64,000 nt of DNA, taken from Thelephora terrestris (Eukaryota; Basidiomycota; Agaricomycetes; Thelephorales; Thelephoraceae). This document shows positions 11,887-24,850 of this stretch, in pieces. Location: assembly GCA_015956445.1 (NCBI GenBank), contig WIUZ02000006.1, positions 2,098,501 through 2,162,500 of the forward strand, read 5' to 3'. Positions within the stretch are counted from its first letter, which is position 1, and each line of letters opens with the position of its first letter. Made by a program: the position numbers and the translations under genes. The notes under the pieces are model-generated. The model made no database searches, had not been told where the DNA came from, and was given only the letters and a program-made list of their open reading frames with translations.

Positions 11887-14565
11887 CTAAGCCATCTCCG
11901 ACTCATCGACGAAAATATCAGCATAATGTCTCAATATCGTTTCCACCGCCTGCCGAGTGAGGTAACCATCAGCACGGAGCCAACGTGTGGGGTACGGATT
12001 GGAGATTACGCGCCTTGTTCTGTAACGCAGCGTCGATCTGAACACCACGTTGCTGACCGAACAGAGTCGGTCCAAATACGATGGCCAAGTTCGATATCGA
12101 CATATTGTTGACTTCTTCGTACTGGGCGATCCTAGAGCAACGTGCGTGTGAAAATGGCAATGGAAAATTTTAATGAAGGGAGAAAAACCGGATGGATTGC
12201 TTACTTGTTCAAATGGCCCATCAGGTATTTGAGGGTTGCGTAATTCGGGTCTGGTAGATCGTTTACTCTCTCGTGGAGCCGTATATGTCGAAGTCGATCG
12301 TTGTCATTTCCTGACGGTCGAGAACGATGTTAGATGAGGAGAATCCTAAGGATCAAATTGCTCACTGGCAGCCTCCAAGAAGCCGTTGTGTAGTTCATAG
12401 GTCATCAAAGGATCCGGTAGTTCCCTCAGCCACAGCTTCAGAACCGACGCCACGTTATTGATGTCGCCTGACCACTCGTCCGCGTCTAGGTCGACGGAAT
12501 TCAGGTCTGTCGTCTTCCGGTTAGCGCGAGGAGAGCTTCTCGTTCAGATCACTGGATGTTTCCGACCTTTATCCAGCTTCTCTTTCAGCTTGTTCACCTT
12601 AACGAGGGTCCCACTGATTCTGTAGATTCCCATCGCTTCGATCCCGTACCTTTCAATGGCTTCGCAACACTTCACCAAGATCGGTGGCACATCGACATCA
12701 TCTCGGCTCATCTGTTCTCCAAGGTCGACGCCGAACGTTGGCCGCCCCTTGTCAACCCCATTTGTACCGGGGTGGGTGGCATGTACACGCTCCAGGTGAG
12801 AGGGCAATGGAGGCAACTTAACGATATGAAATGATCAGCGGATGAACCCATCAGGAGTGTGGGGTGGCTTACGAAGCCTTCGTCTTGAGGCCCCTCTCTT
12901 CTGGGTCCGCGCACCTGACCCCCATGCGCGTATGCGTAGTTTTGCATGAAAGTCTTGAAATCGCCTCGGTTATCAATAGACTCGATGACAGCTCTGAGGC
13001 CAGGGCCTGGAACACCTGGTCAGGAACCCATGCCACACGGACGCCCAAATGGAGGAAACTATGCACACCTTCTTCTGGGGTGGCCGGAGTCAATGTTGAG
13101 CCGTCGTTGAGCAGCACACTCTCGGACAGGAACGCATACCGAGAAAGATGATACTGCGTCCCAAGATCAACCTCATCGGCGCATTCCTTCAATGACTGCG
13201 ACAGCTGACTTAATTGCCACTAGGGAGGCGATGGATGGCCACTTACTCTGAGAATCCGAGGGAGTTGGAAGTTAAAATACTCCTGGCGGATGGCCTGGGT
13301 CTCGGTCACGGCCTTTCTGTATGCGTCAGACGCGTTGGACATCCTTGATCGGATATCGTCCTCCTGTCTTTGTAGCTGTTGTGAAACATCCAACACCCTC
13401 AATGTGTGCGTACGTTGCGGATTGGTGGGAGCTTACGTTACCCGGATTCCTACCCTTCAGTAGCAGTCCTCCTTTCGCCACCGCCTTACCGATCGCACGC
13501 TTTCCACCAATGCCTCCAGGCGAGCGCACCCCAGTGTCCTTGTATGACTCACCCTCCTTCTGGATTAGCAGCCGTTCTAGCTCCTCCGCCGTCAGATCAA
13601 ATCGAGCCTTTATTTTCTCAACCGAAGTTTCCGACTCTTGAAGAACGCGCTCGTATCGTGTGGCGAGGTCCTTCGTCTGGGCAGGAGTGGTTCTGAGTTG
13701 ATCAACGTACCCACCTCGAGTAAGACCTGACTGTATCTACCTGTTTCCGAGTCTTGTCTACCTCTTTGACGAGGTTCGATAGTTCGTCACCCATTTCGTT
13801 CAGCTTTTGAGCGAATCGGATCCTGTTCTCCCCCATGATGTCGTGAATCTTCATACCCGATTGCCAGGCCCCAACGAAGGAACTGAGGATTTAGGCGTCA
13901 GTTGCTAAGCTTAAGGTTTCCCTCACCCGGGCATCGTCGCCTCACCCAGCCTTCCCCTCGCTCAATCCATAGAGCTCGGACGTTGAGCGGGCCAGTTTTT
14001 GCAGGTTTCTACCATACTCGTCCTCCAGCACGGCCCTCTTTTTGAAGAAAGCCGACGACTCCTGCGGAAATTGTTGGTGTTTGAAGACGAAATCTTGCGG
14101 TCAGAAGACTCACCTTGCACGACGCTGCGCTCTGTTTGATTCTGTCCAGTAACAACGGAACGGAGCACTGTGATCAAGCGCAAGTTTTTAACCCCGGACG
14201 CCAGTGCTTCGGGGGGAAAAGCCACTCACATCCAGGTCACACAACATCCTCAATATATTCTCGTCGAAACTCGGCTCTGCGACATTCTGGGTCTCCGGAT
14301 TGGTGGTAATGGTCGTTACTGTACCCCTTCGCTCAAGTGTGGATTGCCCGTAACTTTCTCTCCATTTCGACGACGGAGTTCGACCAACAGATTCTGAACT
14401 TGAACGTGGTGGCGGGCTTGATAGAGCGGTTGTTGGCAACGTAGACTCGGACGTCGGAGGTGTGTGCAAGAGGTTTGGGGAGATATGGTTGGAGCCACTG
14501 GGAGACAGTCCGTTCGGATCGGCGCTGTGCTCCCAAGTCGGGGATACACACGCTTCGTCTGGCAT
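11887..14565 (-). CDS. RGD1: F-BAR and RhoGAP domain protein (RGD1-like)
   Basis: Thirteen exons on the minus strand close in phase: 14565-14230, 14167-14114, 14061-13946, 13882-13741, 13676-13437, 13375-13247, 13195-13069, 13015-12873, 12816-12567, 12506-12366, 12310-12205, 12131-12014 and 11949-11887; 654 aa. A Ser/Pro-rich N terminus leads into an F-BAR domain (FDENILRMLCDLD, DEYGRNLQKLA, KLNEMGDELSNLVKEVDK, about residues 100-380). A linker (MQNYAYAHGGQVRGPRR) follows, then the RhoGAP domain with the arginine-finger region GIYRISGT, LKLWLRELPDPLM and NNMSISNLAIVFGPTLF. Such proteins bind curved membrane and switch off Rho GTPases at growth and septation sites. Intron 12 (11950-12013) only closes in frame with a GC donor (AAG|GCGCGT). 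The start at 14565 is the first ATG of the frame; a longer 5' exon is possible. Confidence 0.88.
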
Positions 14566-17087
14566 CGTCCTTTACGAAGGAATGGACAGAGGAGTGAAAA
14601 GCTCAGCCGAAGATTAGTTACTCGTCGCTATTTCGCGGAAAGAAAGTTCCCGCTCACGGCTGACTTCTAAATCGGGGTATTCCTGTGACGCGAGCACGGG
14701 TTCCGTTCTCTCCGACAACATTCTCACCAACAACGGCAGCGTTGTGGGACGCAGCGTCCAACGCCCAACGCCCAGCGTATAATGCGTCGCAGAGGGGTCA
14801 AAATTAATCTTCATTTCATCGAGCACCACCCACGAAACTTGTCTCGTCATCCAACCTCATCTCGAAATGAAAGCAAAAATCAGTTCCAACGTGGCTGCTC
14901 CCCCTATCTTTCAAACGTCGCTCGGTTTCCTGCAGCTTTACGGAGGGATTCCCCTCATTATTCTGAAGGGGCTGCAGGAACCGCTGCCGCACTCTGGGGT
15001 ACACAATCTGAGCAAAATGGTTTCCCATCGGTTAATCCGAAGAGGCTGCAGGTTTCAAAATCTGTTTTCAACCTGCAGGTCTCAGAACGCTAAGCATTCG
15101 GGGCTACTCACAAAACGCGTGTCACTAACAGCCCCGACGTTCATATGTTCCCACTTACTCGCCAATCACCCCTCAAATTTTACAGATCATTCTATGAATT
15201 CGGAGATCCTCTTCCACTCGCTCACGTGTCCGAACGCAAGGGCATCACCAGACACTACCCCAGTTCCTGCGCCGTACTTGGGGTGACTGCTGTTAGATAT
15301 CGATGGGAAACCACAGATTATCTTGGAACGATGATCAAATTTCTGGGCGGAAAACAAATATTCCTCCTACGAGCCACGCATTTTGGTGTTCCGAATACAA
15401 CGCCTTGAGAGTGGTAGATTTGCGCGAGTTGACGAGAAAATTTAACGTTGCGAGGTGATTTCACACGTTATGGCACCCTCTTCTTCACTCGATCCATGTT
15501 GAGCCCTCTTCAAACCGTTAGTCGAAATGAATCCAACCTTCGTGGTCCTTTCTGCCGCACGCCAATTCAACAAGACGGTGTCAGCAGATCAGGTCCGATG
15601 TGCCCTGACGGACAATATCCCCGCATGGCAACACATGCCGGCCCCTCGCGCCGCAAGCAGGCCGGCCTTTTTCCACCCCAATCGTCTATGTGAACTGGAA
15701 ACTTCTGCCGCCCATTTAGCTCTTCAAGCAGGCCGGTTCCCACCGAGCGATCGTCACAGACGCTCCCTGAACGCTGGAGGTCCAGTCCAGCGCCCAAAGG
15801 CAAGAATAAATTACACGTGCGGCGTTGAATAATACAAGAGGAACCGATATTAAAATAGCTCCAGTGAATGCGCTGAATATTTACAGAATGCGGGGATGAA
15901 CAACTAGGTCGAACGCAAGGCGGAAAGAGACAATCCGGGGTTGAAGGGGGTTGTTCGGACTAATGCGGACAGTTGGGCGCGCAACGTTGATTAGGGTAGT
16001 CCTGAACAAACTCTTTGTCCTCTCCCCAACTAGCCGAACGATGTGGTGTCAGTTTTGAGCACAAGACGGGTGGATGTCATGAGAAAAACCTACACCTGGG
16101 CACAAGCGCTTAGACACCCGTGTGCACCCTTCTGGTGCGCGCTACTGAACCTACAGTTCGGCTGGCGACAATCCACCTAGCGAACAAATTTCTCAGCGCC
16201 CGCGCTAAATCTACGAGTACCGTTACATACGGCTTGCGTGATCAACAAAACCCTTCCGCCGCAAGCGTAATCGCCATACTTGATCAAGGTGTTACACATA
16301 TGCGATGAGGTCGATGTCGATGCAGGGGGGATCAAGCTGCGACCCCTGATTGAAAGCAAACAGGAGGGATGCGAGAGAAAGAAAGAAAGTACAAGGGAGT
16401 GACTGGTGATATCCCCAAACCCCTAGCCTGAGTATTTATACGATGGAGTTTCGTACCCCAATATCCAACATCATGAATTGCAGTTGGAAAGCCTGACCAG
16501 CAATCGAGGTAGGCGTGGGGCGCGAGGTAGAATGATTTCATTGACACGGAAGGGGCGCTATTCCGACTCTGTTCGGAGGTCAGATGCGAATTAACTTGTG
16601 CTCACGAAGCGCAGGGAACGCCAAAACCGAGCAGTCTTCGGACCAGCTGGATCGTGCATGTGGTGGCAGACGACCGGACGGATCTGAAATGCCTCGCCGG
16701 ACGAGAGCGAATCAGATGAGATCGCTTTGGAAGCAAATCACTTGGACGGTATGTGGCCCAGAAGACCAAGCTGATCGTGTGCCAGGGGGTAGCATGAAAA
16801 AGGCTCCTCATTTTTCCCCATAGTGCGCAGACACCACGTTTTCCGGCACAGCCGGAGTCGAAGCCCTTCCCCGGCGCTCTGGCAAGGGCCGTATATGAAA
16901 CACACGATGCAGGGAAGGAGCCTCGATGGAGAATCGAGCATCTCTTCAACTTAGCTTCCGCCTCGAGCTTAACAAACACATCCCCTTTGGGATAGCCTTG
17001 TGACGTCCAGAGGGTACGACGGGAGGTAAAACCAAAAGAAATCGCGGAGCTCATAATTGACGGGAGATCTCAAAATTATCTGGTCGG
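14566..17087. other. 2.5-kb gene-poor stretch
   Basis: Lies between the 5' end of the RhoGAP gene and the 3' end of NUP85. Frames up to about 100 codons exist (plus strand from the ATG at 15527, for example) but none shows a domain, a matching splice pattern or protein-like composition. It probably holds the RhoGAP promoter and decayed sequence. Confidence 0.5.
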
Positions 17088-19899
17088 TCAGTTCGCGTAT
17101 AGATTACTGTTCCTCGCCACCGCACTCAGATTATCCCTGCCCCCAACCCCAATCACACCGCACCTTGCGAAATATTTTGCTAGCGCCAACCTGACCGTCT
17201 TCAACTTATTTAGCGCTTCTTTCTCACCCCCTACCCCTTTCCCACCGGTCGATCGGATGATCTTGACAAGGACTGATAGGTAATCTTCCCCAGACCCCTG
17301 GGAGGCTCGCGTGTGGACCTCTTCCGTCTTCCGAAGCAACAGTGCGATGTTCTTCGACGTGAAGAGCATACCACCAGCTATCATAGGAGAAACTCAGCCA
17401 GAAACTCTCAGGATCAGGCGCCAAAGAACACTCACAGTAATTCAAAAACTCGACAGAGTCTAGGAGAAGCACTCCCCACCACGACGTAGGGGCGATGTCA
17501 TCTTCGAACATACTGATCAAATCCGCCGCCGCTTCCGCGGGGTCGTTGGTCATTTTCCTTTGGTGGAATTCGGCATATTTGACGATGAACATCAGACGAT
17601 GTAGGAAGATGCCGTGCATGGGGTAATCTGACGAATCTGCGGCGGAACGGAGGGCCTGAAGTGACGGGGCAATCTCCGCAACAAGAGTTGTGAACTTTGC
17701 TGGACCCTGTGTGATGTACTCGTTCAAGACTTGATCAATAGTTCGTCCTAACCCGGGCCAGTCCTCAGCGGAGGTGTAGTACGAGATGGCGAGCCCGTAT
17801 TGCTTCTCCTGCATGAGCGCCTTCCCAGCGATCTGCGAGGGATTACGTGAGTAACGCACGAGGCGGAGTCTGCTTTTGGGATGCTCACCCTACAAACCAT
17901 CCTTCTGACACCTTCTCTTCCATGTTCAAAGCAACACTGGTTGACCTCTTTCAGAACCCCGACGATGTCTCCAGCTCGTATGCGCGAGGCCGCGTCTTCT
18001 GTTTCCATAGTCCGATCGTCGCTCGCAGCCGGTTTCTTCCCGCCGGGATCACATCCAGTCGACTGGAAGTAGGAACCAAAACCCAGGGGGACCCTGAGCA
18101 ACACTTCATCCGCCCTGTGGGTACCGATCTCTCCACAAGCACACATATAATCCACTGTGATTCTCCAAAGGGCCGGATCCGAATGGAGATACTCGGCGTA
18201 TTGAAGGACGTGATATTGCCGAAGAGTCATTCCGGTTCTGGGGAAAACGGTAAACCCATGCGAACATTAACTTCATAGGCAAATGAACTCACTCTCCGAC
18301 GACCTCTTCCCCTTCCTCTGCTTCTTGTAAGAGCCCAAGTGCATTCATCACGTCGGCCAGGTGACAACTCAGCCAAACATCCAACTTCTCAGCGGAGTTG
18401 AGAACTTTTGCTATTTCGCCAGTGAGCAGTTGCGCGTGAATTACATCTTCCAGATCGGTAGGGTCGTAAGGGATGACGTCAATGATTCGTTCAACCAGGT
18501 CCCTGCAACGTAAACTTAGAAGAGGCGCACGGACAAAAGGTATTTTGACTCACGGTAGCTCCTGCCTCCGGAGCCGGGGATCTACAAAGATACCCCAGGC
18601 GGCGCAAACTTCTTTCCACCCACCCCCAACGTCTTGGATGACTCTCATCAGGACTTCTTCTCTTCCTTCGAGGATCGCCACAATATCACTCAGCCGATCC
18701 CACCAGTTATCCCAACCATCGAAGCGCGTTTCTTCGTCTTCTGGGACGTGATGAAGTTCCACGCGTAGCGCTTTCACTTGATTTTTCCACCGATGGTGAG
18801 CAAGTGTGAATTCACGTTCGGTTTTAAACTGGTGGAGGCGCGGTTGGTCCTCGAGGATGGGAACGAGCGAATCCGAGAGCGATTGCAAGTAGGAAGACGG
18901 ATGAGATGAACATAGAAGTTTCAAAAAGAAGACGGTGGCTTTTGTCAGGCCACGAAGAGCGGTCCTGATCAATCGTATCATGAGACCGGGTCAGCCTACC
19001 CCGTGATTAGATTCGGCATTATCAATGGGACAGACCTCGTGAGATAGTCCCAAAAGCCGTCGCCTTCCCAGGGTGACTCTAGACGACAGAGTAAGTCGCC
19101 TTCTTCAGTGGATGGCTCGATGAAATGGATATTCAGCCATTCCATGAGTTCGTCCCCAACCGGAGCGTATTCCACGTCCGGATCTGGTAGGTAGAGTGTC
19201 TGGAACAGCGATATGCACGTGTAGATGCTACGATAGTGATCAGCGGAGTATTGGAGGCCATCGGGGCGCGCTACTGCTTGCTAAGTCACGTAAGGACGCG
19301 TCGCATTCTTCGGTTGGTCGTGAGATACGTACAGATGCGTGGACCCAACATTCCTTGGCGAAGTTTACATAGTCATTGACAAGTTTATTCATTAAACGAA
19401 CACTTTCCACGTTGAATAGGCTGGGATATTTAGTTTGTACCCCATAAGCTCGAAAGCATCTAGATGGACTCACTCCTCAGGCCCTTTTCCGCTCGAGACC
19501 GAGATAAGTTTCTGGAAAGCTGTAAAGATGACAGATGTATCGGTAATGAACTGCGCTTTGGATATCAGTCCCGAATGAGGCAGTGGGCCGAGCGGAACGC
19601 ACCAAACGTCTTTCCGCAGATGGCATTTTGTCGGCGCTGGCTAATAAAATATCCCTGACCTTGTCTTGGGCAGGGAGCACACCGTTCACTCGTCCGGCAT
19701 CAGATGGACCTGACTTGAAAAACAGCTCATTAGATGACAAGCGTTACACGTATTGTGGGCTGCGTACTGTACCCGCAAACACCGTAATTGAGTTGTCCCT
19801 CGGAGACACGGATAGCAAAAGGTTGTGTCCAGATTTCACAAATTCCTCCCCTTCGCCTCTGGAGATGAACGGTGGCAGAAGATCCAAGTGCACAGCCAT
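17088..19899 (-). CDS. NUP85: NUP85, nuclear pore Y-complex (Nup84/Nup107) subunit
   Basis: Nine minus-strand exons close in phase: 19899-19750, 19640-19474, 19420-19333, 19280-19036, 18964-18554, 18502-18293, 18237-17889, 17832-17436 and 17377-17088; 768 aa. Start MAVHLDLLPPF, then SVSPRDNSITVFAG, as in other Nup85 N termini, then alpha-solenoid sequence. Diagnostic stretches are AQFITDTSVIFTAFQKLI, LDVWLSCHLADVMNALG, QYHVLQYAEYLHSDPALW and ADEVLLRVPL. Nup85 is an ACE1-type helical protein that binds Seh1 and forms an arm of the Y-shaped scaffold of the nuclear pore. The first intron is long for this genome (109 bp), because a nearer acceptor leads to the wrong frame; intron 4 (71 bp) likewise uses the second usable acceptor. 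Domain content is certain, and the two borders named are the least sure. Confidence 0.9.
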
Positions 19900-19952
19900 A
19901 TCTAGAGGGAAAAAACGGTTGAGAACCGAGTCAAAATAGAGAGAGAGCACGC

Positions 19953-21387
19953 TTACTGTAGTACAGCGAAGAATCGCGCCTCGTATTTTCTCCTCTTGTC
20001 GTTCACGTCACGGGGGAGGCTCAACGGGCCACGTGGATTGAACTTACGAGGGTGATCAGCGCCGATCACTTTCGTTCCGGTTTGTCTGGCCCGACCATCA
20101 TCCGGAACCCACAACTCGGGCAGCAAATGTCGATTGGGAATATTTCTGCAAATTTCACATCTAATGGCCGCCAATCTGTTTGAAATCTCTGCGCGGCTTT
20201 ACTGATGAATCTGATAATCTTGCCCATGACCCTGGGTTCGTCATGACCCTCAGAATCTCACCACGCATCTGGTCCATCGACGTTCTCGACGCTTAATACA
20301 TAACTGACATGCCAGGGACGTCCTTTCATTCTTTTATCCCCTTGTAGGAACGCCAGTACCTGCCCGTCTCTTCCGACGGCTCCCCCTCGATTTTTTTTGC
20401 CCCGTGACGATTGCGCCACTCGCAACTCCGGCGCTCCTTCGACCCCCTTGTGAGTTTTTTTTGCGATCTCAAGAAAGCACTGTCTCAACGCTGGAGATGC
20501 GCGCCCCTTGTCATTGATTTGTTTTAATAACAGCCCACTTACCCCGCTTACGCAGGTTTGTTTGTCTAGTTTCAGGATAAGGTATCGCTCTCATGCTTTC
20601 ATTTCACTCCTTCCGTTCACCCGCGAGGTCTGGAAAGTGATCCGAGAGTCGACTGTCACATCCCAGGGTTACACGAGGCGTTGCCACTCTTGCTGTTCGT
20701 GCCCCATGGGGCCTAGATCTCCGTTTGTACTGTTCTGGCCACAGTTGCCGCTGATGGCTGCGATCCGACCTTGTGGAGCTGCGCGGTTCTTCACGGTCAC
20801 ACGACCAAGTCATAATTACTTGCTCTCGCACCCCCTTTATTCTCAGGCGCGTTTCTTCCGTCTGCCGAGGGTGCTGCAAGAAGGGGTGCTGCATGGCCTC
20901 CGCGACTGCAGGCAAGTCGTCCCATCCAATTTGGCTTAACCTTTCATCTCTCGATGACAGGTAGACAATCCCCTGGGGATGAACAGAGGATCTTACCCTC
21001 CCTTCCTTCGAGTGTCAGATCCATGTGGTTCGGCATCTTTTCCTGCCGTTGGTCATCGCGCCATGTTGCAGGAGAGTTGTAAGTGGGTTCCGAGGGCACC
21101 GTTCTTTGATTAAAACCGTTCATCTCCATGCGTGCGCGAATCGCATGGCGGCGAACGGTTAAACCACTCACGACCACCCCGGATTCCTCGCCGCATGGTG
21201 CCGATCGGTTCGAACGATTGCGCCCACGGCCGTTCGGTCCACCACGAAACGAACCTTTACCGTAAGAGGAATGTAGGGAGACGGAGATCCGTGTATAGAC
21301 CGAGCTGGGCACCCAAACGGTCAGGCACCTTAATTCAGCTTTGCAATTGGCTGGACTTGGGCCGTGATCAAACCTGTCCCTCGCCAC
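19953..21387 (-). CDS. Probable multi-exon gene, unknown function, model unresolved
   Basis: Several minus-strand frames read like protein and are bounded by splice signals. About 21270-21180 is Gly/Arg-rich (GGPNGRGRNRSNR). About 21094-21000 gives YNSPATWRDDQRQEKMPNHM. About 20942-20840 gives LSQIGWDDLPAVAEAMQHPF. About 20560-20263 gives ALRQCFLEIAKKTHKG and GRDGQVLAFLQGDKRMKG. About 20175-19953 gives RCEICRNIPNRHLLPELW and a stop. The last two join in frame through a GT-AG intron (donor at 20262). The joins further upstream were not settled, and no family was recognised. The end lies only about 50 bp from the NUP85 start. It could be one gene or two. Confidence 0.35.
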
Positions 21388-21596
21388 GGACCAATCTGAA
21401 TAAGGTGCCTTGTTGGGGGGCCTCGTTCATTTCGCGCTAAATACCGACCAGAGTTGATCACGGCGATGGAATGAATCCGAGTCCGGTATGTCACAAATAT
21501 AAGTGAGATGCGCCGAAACGCAGGGATAACATTGACGAGAGTAGAATAAGGATACATTAATGATACATATACGAATGAAAGCCAAAGAAGAAGGGT

Positions 21597-22008
<412 letters not shown>

Positions 22009-22309
22009 TGTTATACGGTAGTGTTTGGAGAGAAGAGGGAGTAAGAAGCGGTTTGTGAGTAGCGGACGGCTGGGGCGTGCAATGGGGAGCTCTCAATTCC
22101 GAGGCGCGCCGCATATATACCCCCGACGGACAGTCCACGTGATTATTCTGTTTACGGTTGTTTACCCCCGCTCAAGTCACGTGCGAAGGCCATAATCGAG
22201 ACGCGACTTTGATATAAAGCTCAGGCGCCTTCTTCGATCGTTTCCCCATTCTGACAACCGCAAATCGCCCTCTCACTCTTCTTCAAACAACCACCTACCA
22301 CTCTTACCA
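22009..22309. promoter_or_regulatory. Shared promoter of divergent histone H4 and H3 genes
   Basis: 301 bp between the two start codons. A TATATA box at about 22114-22119 reads toward H4 (about 106 bp from its ATG), and TATAAA at about 22213-22218 reads toward H3 (about 92 bp from its ATG). Between them sits a GC-rich core with CACGTG-like half sites (CCACGTG at 22136, TCACGTG at 22176) that could bind a bHLH factor. Confidence 0.7.
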
Positions 22310-22781
<472 letters not shown>

Positions 22782-23545
22782 ATTTCCTCCTGTATTTTAT
22801 CCTTTCGCTTTTGTATCACATGTAGCTTAGTTCTAGTCTATTGGATTATTATTTTTTTGTTGAATGCCATTATCGTTCAGCTACTTTTTGTCCCATTGAG
22901 CCAGGACCTCGGAGAACCATCACCTCTCTGTCCAGTTGAATGCCCTACGCTTGATTCCACGCCTCGCCAGCCACTGAGCAGAATTGAATACGACCTGCGG
23001 TACTGCAGTTTCCGTCCAAAGAAGATTATTTTCTGGCAATGTCCGAGCGAATTTCTTTCAAGAAAAGGGCGAAAGGCAACCGTGATAGGAGGGAAATATA
23101 CAAGAAACAACTCCCAGCCCGCCGCCGTTCTTTGCGGCGGTCATAGTGGCACACCGGCGAGACCAGATCATCGACTCGGACTTGGAGTCATTTTGAGGTG
23201 ATTCTCTCTGCCGATCCCGGGGATAGTAATTTCTCCAACCTCTCAGTTCTTCGAAGCGCAGCCCTTCCGTGGAACAACCAGTAGACCAGTGGGAACTACT
23301 GGCCATGGAGCCTGTGATGCGCTGGCGCAGCGTCCTGTCCAGCCTAGGAAACTTCAAGTGGGAGATGCACAGAAGCTGAGCCCTGATCGAGTGGTCTGTA
23401 CGGACGTGGTGAATGCGACGCTTTCGAATTCCTTAAGAAAGCCACAGATTTCCTTGGGTTCAAAGCGTAATTAGACCAACTGCGATTCCTCGAACGCCGC
23501 GCCCAATGTCAGCCGTTTGGGGGGAGGGAAACAAGGAAACGAACG

Positions 23546-24042
23546 GAATAAACCGCTTCGTGGCATCTGTACGACTTGAGCTGTTTTGGCTTTGGACAGA
23601 GGGGTCCGTACATGTCCTCCGAATGTTACGTCGCCTAGTTTGTGGGGTTGTGCTTCGGCATCGCTCGGAAATTGGTATGCGGTGATCGTCTTCCACCCAT
23701 GAGGAGCAACCACCGTTGCACGAGGGCTCGAGAAGTTTCATTTGCGTGGACGGAAGCAAAAAGTAATGAGTTGGGCTTCACGATTATCGTGTATACAGTT
23801 TGGACTGTGATAGCGCACTGAGCGGATGCGACGATCGCGACCCTTGTGAAGTCCCCTGGGGAGCCCCCCGATTTATTCCGGGCCGGAGAATGTGACAGCT
23901 GGATTTATCAAACTTGAGGCAGTAGTGAAGGAACTGAGTGTTCTCCTCGATCAACCTTGGAGGACTCCGCGCGGCATATGGAACCCTCCTTCCCAGGCTA
24001 AAAACACATCAGGTGTACAGGTGCCACGAAGCGGTTTGTTCA
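23546..24042. repeat. Degenerate inverted duplication
   Basis: The minus strand of 23546-23593 and the plus strand of 23994-24042 carry the same stretch (ACAGRTGCCACGAAGCGGT inside both, about 25 of 27 matches in the core). Weaker similarity continues outward from the core in the same direction on each arm, also visible in translation (MPRSGLF against VPRSGLF). So two copies of one decayed element lie in opposite orientation about 400 bp apart. Whether they are transposon ends or inverted gene fragments cannot be told. Confidence 0.5.
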
Positions 24043-24784
24043 TTGGCGTGCCTCTGCGGCCAACAGAGAATTCACGTAGAGGTCTTATCGGCAGTGAGCA
24101 GCGGTCGCGAATTAGCAGAGGTGATCATCGGAATCTCTCACCGCAAAGTTAGGGCACACTGGTGAACCATCAACGTGCTTTGGGAAGTTCGGAACCTCCG
24201 GGTATCGATGGGATGTAGGGAACCGAGTACAGTAAGGGGATGAGGAGGGGGGGGAACCGCTGCACCAACTCGTTTCTTCCGGAAACCTTTTCAGCATCGC
24301 TCCTGGACCATCCGGTTCTTCACCAGCGCTGGGAGCCGTCCCCGACGGTGCGTAGAACGTTTCTTCTGAGATCTACTGATTGATTTCATTGATAAAACTG
24401 TGGCGTTAGACGATAGAGGCGGTATGGAATAGAGGCCCTGCAGGACGACAACGAAGAGTGCCGCATCGGAACTTACCCTCGGTGGGCGTTGTCGATCACG
24501 GTCATCCTGGCGAGTGATCTTAAATTCTGCAACTGCGAGCCGACATTCATTCGGACATATGTCATTCGTGCTCGAAGACTTACAAGAGGCCATCGTCAAC
24601 TATCAGCTTCGTTCATGACCTGTTCCCTTTCGTGTCTGGGAAAAAACAAATGACCTCTCTCGACAGGACCCCAGGTCAGAACGCCTTTCAAAACTTCAGC
24701 ATTTCAATCATCGTTGCCTCACGCGGTTCCCTCGGTAGCTGAGGCGCTTGTTCTCAATGGTTTGTTCACCGCGCACAACTGGTC

Positions 24785-24850
24785 GAGTATCGACATGGAA
24801 ACCTCAACGGTTGTATCAAAGGGTGATTCTAGACGAGATTGAACATGGAT
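24785..24850 (+). pseudogene. Relic of a NACHT-WD40 gene (segment before the P-loop)
   Basis: The stretch GAGTATCGACATGG, then TGTATCAA and ATTCTAGACGAGATTGAA, follows the same order as bases 66-146 of the intact NACHT gene at the start of the window (EYRHG ... ILDEIE). It contains an in-frame stop and a frame change, and is about 15 bases shorter. Sequence after it (LAG-like at about 24878) may continue the match weakly. A dead fragment, not a gene. Confidence 0.6.

Noticed and set aside
15527-15832. 101-codon plus-strand frame from a good ATG
   Set aside because: No domain, no introns nearby, Pro/Arg-rich low-quality text; likely chance.
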